Origin: Chlorophyllum brunneum
Taxonomy: Eukaryota; Basidiomycota; Agaricomycetes; Agaricales; Agaricaceae
NCBI GenBank assembly: GCA_963576785.1
Contig: OY756143.1
Span: 1,302,001-1,366,000, forward strand
Length of the DNA: 64,000 nucleotides
Direction of reading: 5' to 3'
A program made the translations under genes and the position numbers. The notes under the pieces are model-generated. The model was not told the origin of the DNA. It was given only the letters and a program-made list of their open reading frames with translations, and ran no database searches. This document shows positions 12,547-24,195 of the stretch, in pieces (position 1 is the first letter of the stretch; each line of letters starts with the position of its first letter).

Positions 12547-13100
12547 CTGGCTTAGGGTAGGTGGGTTATTGTCCAGTGCTGGAGAACTCCAGTGAAAGTC
12601 CAGTGAAGACCTTTGGAGTTTTATGACTGGAGTTGTCCCCTTCGGCAACTAGGTGTGGTAAAGACACCGATAGCCACACAAATGGTGCAGCCTATTACTC
12701 TGGCAAGGGTGACTGTGGCCAGGGGGGATGGCTCCTAGTAAGAAGAACTCTGGGGGCTAGTAGCGGGACCAGTAACTAGAGGTTTCTGGCACTGGGCATT
12801 TATGGTGAACTAACACTTACTGGCCAGGCCTGGTCTTCGGACTGGGTCACTGGTTGGGGGACCTCCCTACCCACTTGCCTCCTCTGGTGTCCACTCCCCT
12901 TACCCTTCAGGCTTGGGAGTAGGACGCAACTCCTCCTACCATTGGTTTTGGGCAACGGTACTTTTGCTTGGTAGGGCATAATTACCACTTTCTCCATAGA
13001 TACCCACTAGTTTACGTTTGTATTCTGGCTGCAGGCTGTGTTCGAGCACCGCATTATAAATTAGCCTTAGGCCACGATTTAAAAAAAAAAAAAAAAAAAA
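12547..13100 (+). other. LINE A 3' UTR and poly(A) tail (copy A1)
   Basis: There is no coding potential. The end carries TTCGAGCACCGC and an ATAAATT stretch about 20-40 bp before the tail; other copies read AATAAA here, a plausible poly(A) signal. Twenty uninterrupted A residues follow at 13081-13100. Confidence 0.75.
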
Positions 13101-13113
13101 GTCAGTAAGTGTT
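13101..13113. repeat. Target-site duplication of A1 (right)
   Basis: GTCAGTAAGTGTT directly after the A1 tail, identical to 489-501. Confidence 0.85.
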
Positions 13114-13377
13114 AGTTCACTGTAAATGCCCAGCAATAGAAACCCCCAGTTACCAGTCCTACTATTAGCCCCCGGAGTTCTTCTTAGTAGGAGTCATCCC
13201 CCTGGCCACAGTCACCCTTGCCAGAGTAATAGGCTGCACCATTTGTATGGCTATCGGCATCTTCACCACACTTAGTTACCAAAGGAGACAACTCCATTCA
13301 TAAAAATCCAAAGGTCTTCACCGGACTTTCACTGGAGTTTTCCGGCACTAGACAATAACCCACCTACCCTGAGCCAG

Positions 13378-16300
13378 TTATCCAATTCCCTGAGGAACGG
13401 ATGGGAAGGTGAATGCCTGAGGGTTCACCTTCAAGAACTTGATGAGGGCACCCAGTATGGCAGAGTACCCCCTAGAGGTGTCAAACCAACTACAGTTGGT
13501 AAGAATATGCACACAAGACTCGAAGGGAGCTCCGCATCGACACCAGAATGGTTCATCCTGGAAGAACCGGGACCTGTAGGCCCTAATAGGTGCATGGTTG
13601 AGTATAACTCTACACATGCGGACAAACAGCAAGTTGGACTCTGCTACAGCAGAAGGTAGCCATGAACCTCCATTGAGGTAAGTGGGCTGGAGGGGCTTAC
13701 CGTTGTGCCCTTTGAGAGCCATAAACTGGCTACCCAAGTAAGTAGGATCCTGGAATCAAGTGATATAGGCATCTTGGCATGATTTGACAACCTTCTGATG
13801 AAGGGAGTCAAGGAAGGTTTGCAGACAGGAACCCACAGCAACCTGGAGCTCGGTACAGTACTGGTGTATGGTATGATGAATGGCCCGCTTCTCAGATGAG
13901 TAGGTGTGGCAGATGCAAAGGGAGCATTCGGGGTAACCCTCGAACCATTCCATAAGAACGTTACACATGGCAAGCAAATGAGCCTGGCCAGAGTGAACAG
14001 AGGGGTCCACCGCTCTCCTGGCTGAGCCAAGGGAGTCAGTGAACAGGACAATGGAGTTGCAGTCAGGGAGGCTGGTAGCCTTCCCAATTGCGATCCAGAC
14101 AGCATACAACTCTGCATCAGGAGCTATCACTCGACCGGCCACATGCCTTGTCTGAAAGACATACTGGCCTGACTGGTAGATTTGGGCAGCAGAAACTGCC
14201 TGGAATTTCCCCCACAGTGGTAGACTAGTATCCATGGCTACAGTGAGAACCTGAGGGTTGGCATCAGCACATTCCAAAGTGCTGTTCAGATGTCTTATAT
14301 GCATAGCTCTCTCATCCCAAGAATAAGGAGAGTCATGGAAGGATACCTAGGCTGCAAAGTGGTCTAGGAGATGACAACCAGGTTGAGCCACTGCAGAGCA
14401 GGGATCAAACTGTTTGGTAAGAGATGGGAGCACTGAAACCACTTCCATAAGAGAGCCCTTGACCTGCCTAAAGAGGTGTTTGGTCAAAAGAGAGATGGAG
14501 AGAGGGTGTGGGGGGCCACTCTTGGCATTCAGACAATCAAGGAGGGATTGAAGAGGGTAGGTATCAGAGAGGGTAGCGAGATGGTAGTTTGCTCTTGAGG
14601 CCAGCTTCTTCAGATGGAGGTGGATGGGGATGAGACCAGCAAGGGCTTCGGTAGCTTCGGTACTGCCAGAGGGGGAGGTGTGGAACACACCAGTAATCCA
14701 CAATGCAGCCTTGCATTATATAGTATTGAGGGATTTGAGAAGGCCCTTACATTGAGCCTTGTCAAAAAACCACAGACAAAAGCCATATATCACAATAGGC
14801 ATGACACATGACCTGAACAGGAGCCACTTCTGCTTGGGAGTCAGACTGCAGGAGGAGTTACCACGTATCCCCATCACTTACACAGTAGAGAGAGCCTTGG
14901 TAGAGTGATGTTGAACATGCTCCTGAAAGTTCAAGGCACGATCAAAGTAGAAGCCCAAGTACCTCCAATAGGTCTTAGGGTAGAGAGGAGTGTCCCCTGT
15001 GAATGGACTGAAGCCCAAGTCAAGGGGGGGGTTCATATCTCCAGGCTTCCTGGAGAAGTGGAAAAGTTCGGACTTGTCATACTCCATAACAAGTGCAAAC
15101 GCTATGAACAAATCCAAGAGAACAATATACACCCTCTTGAGGGTGTCCAAGTTCTCATCCCAGGTTTTGGCCTGGGTGACAACGGTGCCGTCGTTGACAT
15201 AGGACAACAGAGTACTTCCAGGGGAAGTAATCTGCAGGTCGAAGACCTTCATAAGAGAGGTAATATAGAGGCCAGAGAGAACAGGGGACATGGCAGAGCC
15301 CTGTCCAACACCCACATCTGCACCCTGGGGGTCAGAAAAGAAGCCGTTCCATGTATAAACAGTAGAATGGCCCACCAAGTATGAAGCAAAAAAGGTCCTC
15401 ACATTAAGTGGGAACCCCTGCTTGGAGAGTATAGCCATGAGCATCTCATAGTTCAAAGAGGGAAAGAACTGAGTGATGTCGAAAGCGACAATGCTCATCT
15501 TGAGACACTTAGCCCACCCAGTGTGAACTAGGTGGGTAAGGAACAACCCAGCATCCTCAGTGGAACATTGGCAAATGCCTCTGAGTTGATGGGGGTGAAA
15601 GATGTCATACTTAATGGCATCAAACTGAATTTGGTTGGAAAGCATTTTCTCAACCAATTTACCAAGTGTGTTCAGGAGAACAATAGGCCTGAATGCCTTG
15701 GGAGTAGAGTAGGAGGGCTTTCCCAGTTTTGGAATGATAACTGAAAGCAACTCCTTGAAACTGTGGGGCCAATGACCCACTGTGAGGCAGGCATTGGCCA
15801 AGTGCAGGAACACTGTCAAACAATCCTCATCAATGACAATGTACTTGAGGTGAGACTACGTAACATGGTCCGGCCCTGGGGAGGACGTATTAGAGCAGGA
15901 GGACAAAGCCTCCGTAAGCTCCAGCACCAAAAAAAGGGCCCACTCCATGACTGGGAGGTAGGGGAGGGGGTCAAGAACAGACGTGTCACACTGCTAATCA
16001 GTAGCAGAGTTATATGTTGCATGGAGGGCATCCCACAGGGAGTCCATACCATGACAAGGCTGTCCATTGAATTGGATAGCCTTGCAGGAGGGTAACTTGT
16101 GAGCCTTGACCCACTCCATAAGGTCCCAGGGCCACTTGTTAGTAGAAGCAATTTCTTCAATCTTAGAGTCAAAGAATCATCATTTGGTGGCTATACAAGC
16201 ATGCCTAAAGTCCCCCTAGTCACCATAACTATGAGAGCCCTGATATCTGGAGAAGGAGGTAGAGCATGCCTCATTCCACCAGGGATGAGTGCGGTGAGTA

Positions 16301-17253
16301 ATCCGGATCTCTTTCGAGTGGTGGGTCCATGCATTGGAAAAGGCTTCAGCCACAGCCAAGGCCAAGACGTCCACTTGTTCTGGGGATTCCAGAGAGGGCC
16401 AATCTCAAAGATTGGTCACCTCATCAATGACATGCCCCAAGAAGGCCTCCTCTTCATCGGAGCCCTTCGGAAGAACAGATTTGATGATCCCGATGTCAAT
16501 GAGAGTGATAGGAAGGGTAATGGTCAGTGGGACATGATCTGAAGTACACTGAAGGGATAGGTTCCAATAAAGAAAAGTTCTTGATGCATCAGGAGAAGAG
16601 ATGAACACCAGATCGATCACCAATGGGCAGAGATCTGGGTTGTGGAAGATAAACATTGGACCTAGGTTGGTAGGCATAACCAAATCGAGACTGAGATCAC
16701 AACTCATTTCCATGAGTTTATGAGCTGTCATCCAATGATGCAGAACCTCAGGGTCCTACTCCAAAGAATGACAGTTAAAGTTCCCACTCATAAAGTTGAA
16801 TGGGGGAAGAACATCAACCTTCCTGTGAAGGAAGTTGATGGTGGTGTGTTGATCATCTGAGTAGACATTCAGGAAGTTGTAAGCCTTCGCATCAGTAAAG
16901 AGTGTCAGCACAAGGATATCAGGGTGATCAATGAGGTCCCTCCTCATTGATGGCCTTAGACATTGCAACCAAGTGTGAACATACACCATCACTCAGGTCT
17001 GGGACCCCTGGGTAGGGGGATGCACCACTATGAGCCAATCAGGGTGCTTAGGTGCGCCGATAATGTTATCCCCTTCCACATCAGTGGTTGAGGGAGTAGA
17101 GTGGATGAACTTCCAAGGAGGTTCCTGGAAGAAGAAAATATCAAAAAAGTCTTTCAATTTTTCGAGTAGCATATCAATGTAGATATAAGATTTTGCGATG
17201 TTAAAAATAAATACCCTAATGCCCTTCAGATGGTCCAGGTTGTTCCTAGACAT
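13378..17253 (-). pseudogene. LINE A ORF2: EN-RT-RNase H (copy A0)
   Basis: It runs from ATG 17253 to the stop at 13378 in one frame. Pieces starting at 17565, 16992, 16731, 15819, 14703, 14304 and 13737 all agree in phase. EN keeps FFQEPPW and a GNFNCHS variant (Asp to Asn). RT keeps AFDITQFF (motif A Asp intact) but has YVNDG in motif C. A 6-bp in-frame addition (two codons) lies near 14650. The frame is open upstream through the U junction as far as 17565, which is probably chance. Confidence 0.8.
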
Positions 17254-17264
17254 AAGGGGGGTTA

Positions 17265-18708
17265 TGCCCATACACAGAGCCCTTTGCAGGCTTAAAACTC
17301 TTAGCAATCTGGAGATGAGGGTCTTGAGACATCGTGTGCCCATAGAACACCCAGCATGTTCCCAGGCTCCCATATTGGTATCACATCTAGCCATGTTGTG
17401 GGGACTTTGCCCCTCCCTCCTAAGAGGTAAAGCCTTCAGCTTGGGCAACCACCCTGCTACTGGAAAGGCACAGTATCCCTGAGGACCAGCCCACTGTTTG
17501 CTTGAGGCAGTCTTCCTATATAGTGCATGGATGGGATCCCACCACTTGACTGTGCATACTGCCACCCCAAATCCAGATCACTTATGTGGTATTAACTTAA
17601 ACAGGTACACTCCATTGTTGGTGGAGACCCATTGATGGAGGATTTAGATCTCTTGAGCCAGACCGCCCCTTCTCGGCAACCGGATGGCTTTTTTCAGCAT
17701 ACTCCCAGTAGATGACCCACTATGGTCCATTAGTTGGGCAGGGAAGTATAAATCCCAGGCACTTCTAGACCCTAGGCACCCCCTCCAAGGCGCGACCCCT
17801 GGACTAGCTTTCTGTTCCCCCACAGCTGCTTTCACTATGCCCAACCTCCTAGGAGGCAACTTGTCTTAGGGTGCGGATCCACATACTAATACTGATGGGG
17901 ATCTCCATCTTACAGGGGGCACTACTGGAGTGGTGTTCACATTGGATTACCTAAGCAACCCATGGAATAGATTACTAAGCATTCCATGGAACGGGCGCCA
18001 ATCAACCTGAGTTTCTCCGAGTCAACCCATACCTGCCCACTGCCCTGGAGTTTGGCTGATCCCTACTAATAACCAGGCACTACCCCCAAAGGGGTCCAAA
18101 CATGGTGACACTGGTGGGGGGTGGCCTGTCCTTGTGGTTGGCTTGTTGTCACCTCAATACCCCCTCTTATTGTCCCCTATCCTTTCAGTCCCTTTTAGGT
18201 GTGACAAGGTGGCTTTTTTCAGTATGCTCCCCACTGATGTGCAAGCACGATTGGGGGTGGGCCCAGATGTCCGTCATCAGCCAGGATAACCCAGCCTCGA
18301 GATGCTAGCCAGACTTAACGTGCAGCAGGGGTAAAGACCTACATGCGAACCCTATACAGGACTGCAAATCCATTGAATTACTAGAAGAGCTGCTACCACT
18401 GACAACCCAGCAAGCACAAGCAACCAAGGTGGCCAGTATCCTAGCCTTTAAGACCCTTTACCAAGGGGCCATCCCATTAATCTGTGCATATAAGCATCAG
18501 TCCAATGAATAGTAGGAATATGCCCACCTTTAATCACCTTCACCAAGGGCGCACTGCCCATCGACCAAGTAACATTGCCACATGGACCACCCCCCTACAG
18601 CCAGTGAAGGCTCAGAAAAGACCCAGGCCCATGAGAGAGAGCCCAGGAAACAAATGGTGTGACAGGGAAAGGAAGTGGAAAAAGTGGTGGTGGTGGTAAC
18701 AAGTCAAG
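17265..18708 (-). repeat. Module U, copy U1 (complete, 1.44 kb)
   Basis: U1 is a non-LINE sequence whose reverse complement matches 54309-55738 end to end. In its own orientation (minus strand) it starts with CTCCTTGACTTGTTACC at 18708 and ends near CTCTGTGTATGGG at 17265, where LINE A sequence begins. It contains the conserved box GGCTTTTTTCAGCAT (plus strand) at 17686 and 18211. Frames are not maintained between copies, so I do not call a protein. It may be a captured non-coding RNA or a 5' UTR module. Confidence 0.65.
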
Positions 18709-19626
18709 GAGGGATGCCCACAACCCAGATCTTCGCCCATCGGTGATTGATCTGGTGTTTATCTCTTCTCCCAATGCATCAAGGACCTTTTCTTATCAGG
18801 ACCTATCTCTTCAGGGTACTTCAGATCATGTCCCACTGACTATTACCCTTCCTATTACTCCCATTGACATTGGGATCGTCAAATCTGTTCTCCCGAAGGG
18901 CTCCGACGAAGAGAAGGCCTTCTTGGGGCATGTCATTGATGAGGTGACTGATCTTTATGATCGTCCCTCTCCAGAATCCCTGGAACAAGTGAATACCTTG
19001 GCCTTTGCTGTGGCTGAAGCCTTCTCCAATGCATGGACCCATCACTCGAAGGAGATCCAGATCACTCACCGCACTCATCTCTGGTGGAATGAGGCATGCT
19101 CTACCTCCTTCTCCAGATATCAGGGCTCTCATAGTTATGGTGACTAGGGGGACTTTAGGCATGCTTGTATAGCCACCAAATGATGATTCTTTGACTCTAA
19201 GATTGAAGAAATTGCTTCTACTAACAAGCAGTCTTGGGACCTTATGGAGTGGGTCAAGGCTTGCAAGTTACCCCCCTGCAAGGCTATCCAGTTTAACGGA
19301 CAGCCTTGTTATGGTATGGACTCCCTTTGGGATGCCCTCTACATGACATACAACTCTGCTGCTGATTGGTAGTGCAACACATCTGTTCTGGACCCCCTCC
19401 CAGACCTTCCAGTCTGGGAGTGGGCCCCTTTTTCAGTGCCAGAGCTTACAGAGGCCTTGTCCTCCTGCTCTAACATGTCCTCCCTGGGGCTGGACCATGT
19501 TACGTGGTCCCACCTCAAGTACATTGTCATCGATGAAGGTTGTTTGATGGTGTTCCTGCACCTGGCCAATGCCTGCCTTACAGTAGATCATTGGCCCCAC
19601 AGCTTCAAGGAGTTGCTTTCGGTTAT
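18709..19626 (+). pseudogene. LINE A EN/RT fragment (L0 right part)
   Basis: Sense LINE A sequence resumes here at the EN region (IDLVF, then SDHVPL near 18825) and runs to the start of the RT fingers near 19626. A TAG at 19145-19147 replaces a Trp codon, and TGATGA replaces the tandem CGA codons near 19180. It ends where the 5' end of copy A4 begins; the rest of this copy is not seen downstream. Confidence 0.7.
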
Positions 19627-20403
19627 TACTTCTTTTCCTGGTACTCCTACCTGTCGATCACATAATCACCCTCTCATTGATACTCTTAACATCCTCTATG
19701 TCCCAGACAGCAAGTGCTTCCAGCACAGATTACCATACAGGCTTGTAGCCCCCATGCCTCCCCCCCGCAGTTCGAGGAGGAGGACTAGCACTCATCATGT
19801 GGCCTCCTCAGATGATGACAACATGGCCACTACCTTTGAGACAGTGGTCAGTCCTCCTCCTAGGTCCACCCCAGGCCCTTACTCCCTGGGTATCCCCCCT
19901 ATGGCAGCAGTGCCAGGGATACCTATACTCCTGTGGTTCCCCGACAACAGAGGGGTTGCACTCTGTCACAACACAGGTCCCCAACCCCCTCTCGACTTAT
20001 CCTAGCTCCTGGTATGGAAGCCAGAGCTTCATCCCTCCCCCTGTCTTCTCCTCCTGCCTTCCCAGAGGATATGGAACAGAACAACCAGGAGGAGCCCACT
20101 GCTGCCCCCCTCTCTATCCTGGGCATTAACATTAGTGCAAGAGAGGATGCCGATGTGATCCAATAGTCACTCGAGATTGTCGCCGACTTTATGAAGACAG
20201 CACATCTCATTCCCCGGGGAAATGCTCTGTCGTTCCATCCCATCACCTCTCAACTATCTGAGATAGTCCAGATGGTAGCATCCTCCCCCATGTGGTGTGA
20301 AACCTACACAGGGGTGAGTGACTCTCTCTCCCTGAGGGACTCAATTGCTTCGGCATTTCCTGCTCCTCTAGTGGTGACTTTCAGGCCTCCAGCCACCCCT
20401 CAG
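19627..20403 (+). pseudogene. LINE A gag N-terminal remnant (copy A4)
   Basis: It carries the Pro/Ser-rich N-terminal gag segment and the conserved block around ILGINISARED (20125), up to the jump into RT. It has no zinc knuckles. A TAG interrupts it at about 20164. Confidence 0.7.
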
Positions 20404-22889
20404 GACTGGACCATGTTACATGGTCCCACCTCAAGTACATTGTCATCAATGAAGATTGTTTGACAGTGTTCCTGTGCCTGGTAAATGCCTGCCTTACAGT
20501 GGGTCATTGGCCCTGCAGTTTCAGGGAGTCGCTCTTGGTTATCATTCCGAAACTGGGGAAGCCCTCCTACTCTACTCCCAAGGCATTCAGGCCTATTATT
20601 CTCCTGAACACACTTGGAAAATTGGTTGAGAAAATGCTCTCCAACCGAATTTAGTTTGATGCCATTAAGCATGACATCTTTTACCCCCATCAACTCGGAG
20701 GCATTTGCCAATGTTCCACTGAGGATGCCGGGTTGTTCCTTACCCACCTGGTTTGCACTGGATGGGCTAAGAGTCTCAAGACAAGTGTTGTCACTTTCGA
20801 CATCACTCAGTTCTTTCCCTCCTTGAACTATGAGATGCTCATGGCTATACTCTCCAAGCAGGGGTTCCCACTTAATGTGAGGACCTTTTTTGCTTCGTAC
20901 TTGGTGGGCCATTCTACTGTTTATACATGGAATGGCTTCTCCTCTGATCCCTGGGGTGCAGATGTGGGTGTTGGGCAGGGCTCTGCCATGTTCCCTGTCC
21001 TTTCTGGCCTCTATATTGCCCCTCTTATGAAGGTCTTCAACCTGCAGATTACTTCCCCTGGAAGTACTCTGTTGTCCTATGTTGACGACGGCACTATTGT
21101 CACCCAGGCCAAAACCTGGGATGAGAACTTAGACACCCTCAAGGGGGCATATTTTGTTCTCTTTAACCTTTTTGTAGCATTCGCACTTGTCATGGAGCAT
21201 GACAAGTCCAAGCTGTTCCACTTCTCCAGGAAGCCTGGAGATATGAATCCCCCCCTTGACTTGGGCTTCAGTCCGTTCACAGGAGACACTCCTCTCTGCC
21301 CTAAGACCTATTGGAGGTACCTGGGGTTCTACTTTGATCGTGCCTTGAACTTTCAGGAGCATGTTCAACATTACTCTACCAAGGCTCTCTCCACCATGAA
21401 AGCAATGGGGATACTTGGTAACTCCTCCCATGGTTTGACCCCCAAGCAGAAGCGGCTCCTCTTCAGGTTATGTGTCATGCCTATTGCAACATATGGCTTC
21501 CGTCTGTGGTATTTTGATAGGGCTTGGTATAAGGGCCTTCTCAAGTCCCTCAATACTATGCAATGCAAGGCTGCATTATGGATCACTGGTGCATTCTGCA
21601 CCTCCCCCTCTGGTAGCACCAAAGCCCTCACTGGTCTCATCCCCATCCACCTCCATCTGAAGAAGCTGGTCTCAAGAGCAAACTACTGTCTTGCCACCCT
21701 CTCCAATACCCACCCTCTTTGATCCCTCCTCAATCATCCAAACACCAAGGGTGCCCCCCCACACCCTCTCTGTCTCCCTTCTAACCGACTGCCTCATTAG
21801 GCAGGTTAGGGGCTCCCTCATGGAAGCTGTCTCTGTGCTCCCATCCCTTACTGAACAGTTTGATCCCTGCTCTGCAGTGGTCAACCTGGTCCACATCTCC
21901 TGGATCACTTTGTGGCCCAGGTATCCTTCCAAAACTCTCCTTGTTCTCGCGATGAGAGAGCTGTGCACATAAGGCATCTGAACAGCACCTTGGAACATGC
22001 TAATGCCAATCCTTGGGTTCTCACTGTAGCCACAGACACTAGTCTACTGCTGTAGGGAGAATTCCAGGCAGTTTCTGCTACCCAGATCTACCAGTCAGGC
22101 CAGCATGTCTTTCAGATGAGACATGTGGCTGGTTGAGTGACAGCTCCTGATGTAGAGTTGTATGCTATCCGGATTGCAGTTGGGAAGGCTACTAGTCTCC
22201 CTGGCTGTGACTCCATTGTCCTGTTCACTGACTCCCTTGGCTCAGCCAGGAGAGCGGTGGACCCCTCCGTTCACTCTGGCCAGGCTCATTTGCTTGCCAT
22301 GTATAACGTTCTTATGGAATGGTTCGAGGGTTACCCCGAATGCTCCCTTCGCATCTGCCACACCTACTCATCTGAGAAGTGGGCCATTCATCATACCATA
22401 CACCAGTACTGTACTGAGCTTCAGGTCACTGCAGGTTCCTGTCTGCAAGCCTCCCTTGACTCCCTTCATCAGAAGGCTGTCAAATCATGCCAAGATGCCT
22501 GGATCACTTGATTCCAGGATCCTACTTACTTGGGAAGCCAATTCATGGCTCTCAAAGGGCATAATGATAAGTCCCTCCAGCCCACTTACCTCCATGGAGG
22601 TTCATGGCTGCCCTCCGCTGCAGCAGAGTCCAACTTGCTGTCTGCCTGCATGTGTAGAGTTATACTCAACCATGTGCCTATTGGGGCCTACAGGTCTTGG
22701 TTCTTCCAGGATGAACCATTCTGGTGTTCATGCGGGGCTCCCTTCGAGTCTTGTGTGCATATTCTTACCAACTGTAGTTAGTTTGACACCTCTAGGGGGT
22801 ACCTTGCCACACTGGGTGCCCTTGTCAAGTTCTTGAAGGCAAACCCTCAGGCATTTGCTTTCCCATCCATTCCTCAGGGAATTGGATAA
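20404..22889 (+). pseudogene. LINE A RT-RNase H remnant (copy A4)
   Basis: This is the best-preserved LINE A RT. Motif A FDITQFF and motif C YVDDG (about 21079-21093) both keep their Asp residues, and motif B is GVGQGSAM. An open stretch of 329 codons spans 20733-21722. RNase H follows with APDVELY, LFTDSLGSA and the Cys/His tail (FWCSCG, HILTNC), ending at TAA 22887-22889. Stops at 21720 and 22509 and a small indel near 21880 disable it. The EN is absent because of the internal deletion. Confidence 0.8.
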
Positions 22890-23438
22890 CTGGCTCAGGG
22901 TAGGTGGGTTATTGTCTGGCACTGGGGGCCCCTGGTAAAGACTTGGTAACCATTTTGATGACTGATGAACAGACCTGAACCCTCTGGCTACTAGGTGTGG
23001 TAAAGACGCCGATAGCCACACACATGGTGTGGTCAATTACTCTGGTAAGGGTGACTGTGGCTGGGGGATTGGGTCTTAGTAAAAGGGAGTTGGGGATTAG
23101 CTGGGCTAGTAACTGGGTATGTCTCTACTGCTGGGCATTTACAGTGAATTGACACCTACTGACTGGGCCTAGTCCTCAGACTGGGTTGCTGGTTGGAGGA
23201 CCTCCCTGCCCACTTGCCTCCTCTGGCATCCACTCCCCTTGCCCTTCAGGCTTGGGAGTAGGATGCAATTCCTCCTGCTATTGGTCTTGGGCAATAGCAC
23301 TTCTACTTGGTAGTGCATAGTTACCATTTCTCCATAGATACCCACTAGAGTACTCATTTGTATTCCAGCCACAGGCTGTGTTTGAGCACCACATAATAAA
23401 TCAGCCTTGGGCCACAATTCAAAAAAAAAAAAAAAAAA

Positions 23439-24195
23439 GTAGTCCAGCAACGTCTATTACCTTGCTGCATAAACTCAACATAGCAACCATTCAGAAGGCC
23501 TAGAAGATCACCTTCCAGGACTCCTCATATTGTGGTTCAAACTTTCTTGTTCTCAAGGATAGTAAGAACAAGGTGCTACAGCCAACGTACCTCTACAGAG
23601 GTTCTTGGCTTCCTTCCTTTCCCTCTCAGTCCATCGTGACAAGAGTGAATTGTGCCATTCTTGGGCACACTCCAACCAGTGAGTATTGCTCCCAGTTTCA
23701 TCCCTTAGAGCCTATTGGCTATGAGTGTGGGGCTCTTCTGGAGACCTGCACTCATATCTTGTGCTCTTGTCCTTTGTACAAGAGATGTCATGGCTTGCCG
23801 GTCTCTATTGACCAGCTTGTTAGTTTTCTTAAGTGCAATCCCTCAGTATTTGCATTTAAGTCCAACACACCACTTGCAGAAGTTGGATAACACAGTGTGG
23901 CCCCTGCTAGCTCCCCACATCTCTGATATGTGTAGGAGTTAATTGTGAATTGACATATACTCTCCCTAGGGAGGGGAGGCTAGGGATCACATACATATTT
24001 GGTCTGGAATTCACACATCTATGCATGTTTCTGCAATCGTTCACCCAGACCACCTGTCAGTGGTCTAGTTTGGCCAGGAGAGAGCCCATCTTCATATACT
24101 ACCCTCTTTGTAGCCTATATATCACAGTAGATACAGGTGGACTGTGATCACACACCACCTTAAACATAATGATTTTTTAAAAAAAAAAAAAAAAA
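23439..24195 (+). mobile_element. LINE B fragment B1 (RNase H end, 3' UTR, tail)
   Basis: B1 is a 5'-truncated LINE B copy. It encodes the RNase H C-terminus (LQPTYLYRGSWLPS, then HILCSCPLYKRC) ending with TAA near 23888, followed by about 290 bp of 3' UTR and 17 A residues (24179-24195). LINE B ends in CACCACCTTAAACATAATGA, unlike the A and C families. Confidence 0.75.

Larger units (their letters stand above)
502..13100 (+). mobile_element. LINE A copy A1, near full length, interrupted by A2
   Basis: A1 is a sense non-LTR retrotransposon. It starts near CTTCTTTTCCTGG, the same 5' end used by copies A4 and A5, and finishes with 20 A residues at 13081-13100. Leaving out the A2 insertion (5689-11750) and one TSD copy, it is about 6.5 kb. 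It carries gag (to 2611), an overlapping ORF2 (2604-5688 continued at 11765-12546) and a 3' UTR of about 530 bp. It sits in A0 with a 13-bp TSD. Both ORFs stay in one frame but hold several in-frame stops, so the copy is inactive. Confidence 0.85.
13101..17264 (-). mobile_element. LINE A copy A0, antisense, joined to module U
   Basis: This is the body of A0 after the A1 insertion; its first 13 bp are the right TSD copy of A1. Reading the minus strand, it has EN, RT, RNase H and 3' UTR but no gag. At 17264 it changes abruptly, a few bases upstream of the ORF2 ATG, into module U (17265-18708). The 3' UTR continues at 356-488. Confidence 0.8.
19627..23438 (+). mobile_element. LINE A copy A4, internally deleted
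   Basis: A4 begins at the family 5' end (CTTCTTTTCCTGG) and ends with 18 A residues (23421-23438). About 2.7 kb is missing: gag N-terminal sequence jumps at 20400-20404 straight into the RT domain. The last zinc knuckles, the whole EN and the RT start are therefore absent. The join lies in a short shared CCTC/CAGG context, suggesting recombination or template jumping. Confidence 0.75.

Noticed and set aside
17265..18708. Module U as an LTR, ribosomal RNA or protein-coding gene
   Set aside because: No TG...CA ends or paired direct copies flank any element, no recognisable rRNA sequence is seen, and translations (MLKKA, AFFSMLP) do not keep frame between U and U'.
19490..20530. About 127 bp of LINE A RT present on both sides of the A4 5' region, possibly a target-site duplication
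   Set aside because: The two copies differ at many positions, and TSDs here are 9-15 bp and nearly identical; the overlap is better explained by separate LINE A copies.
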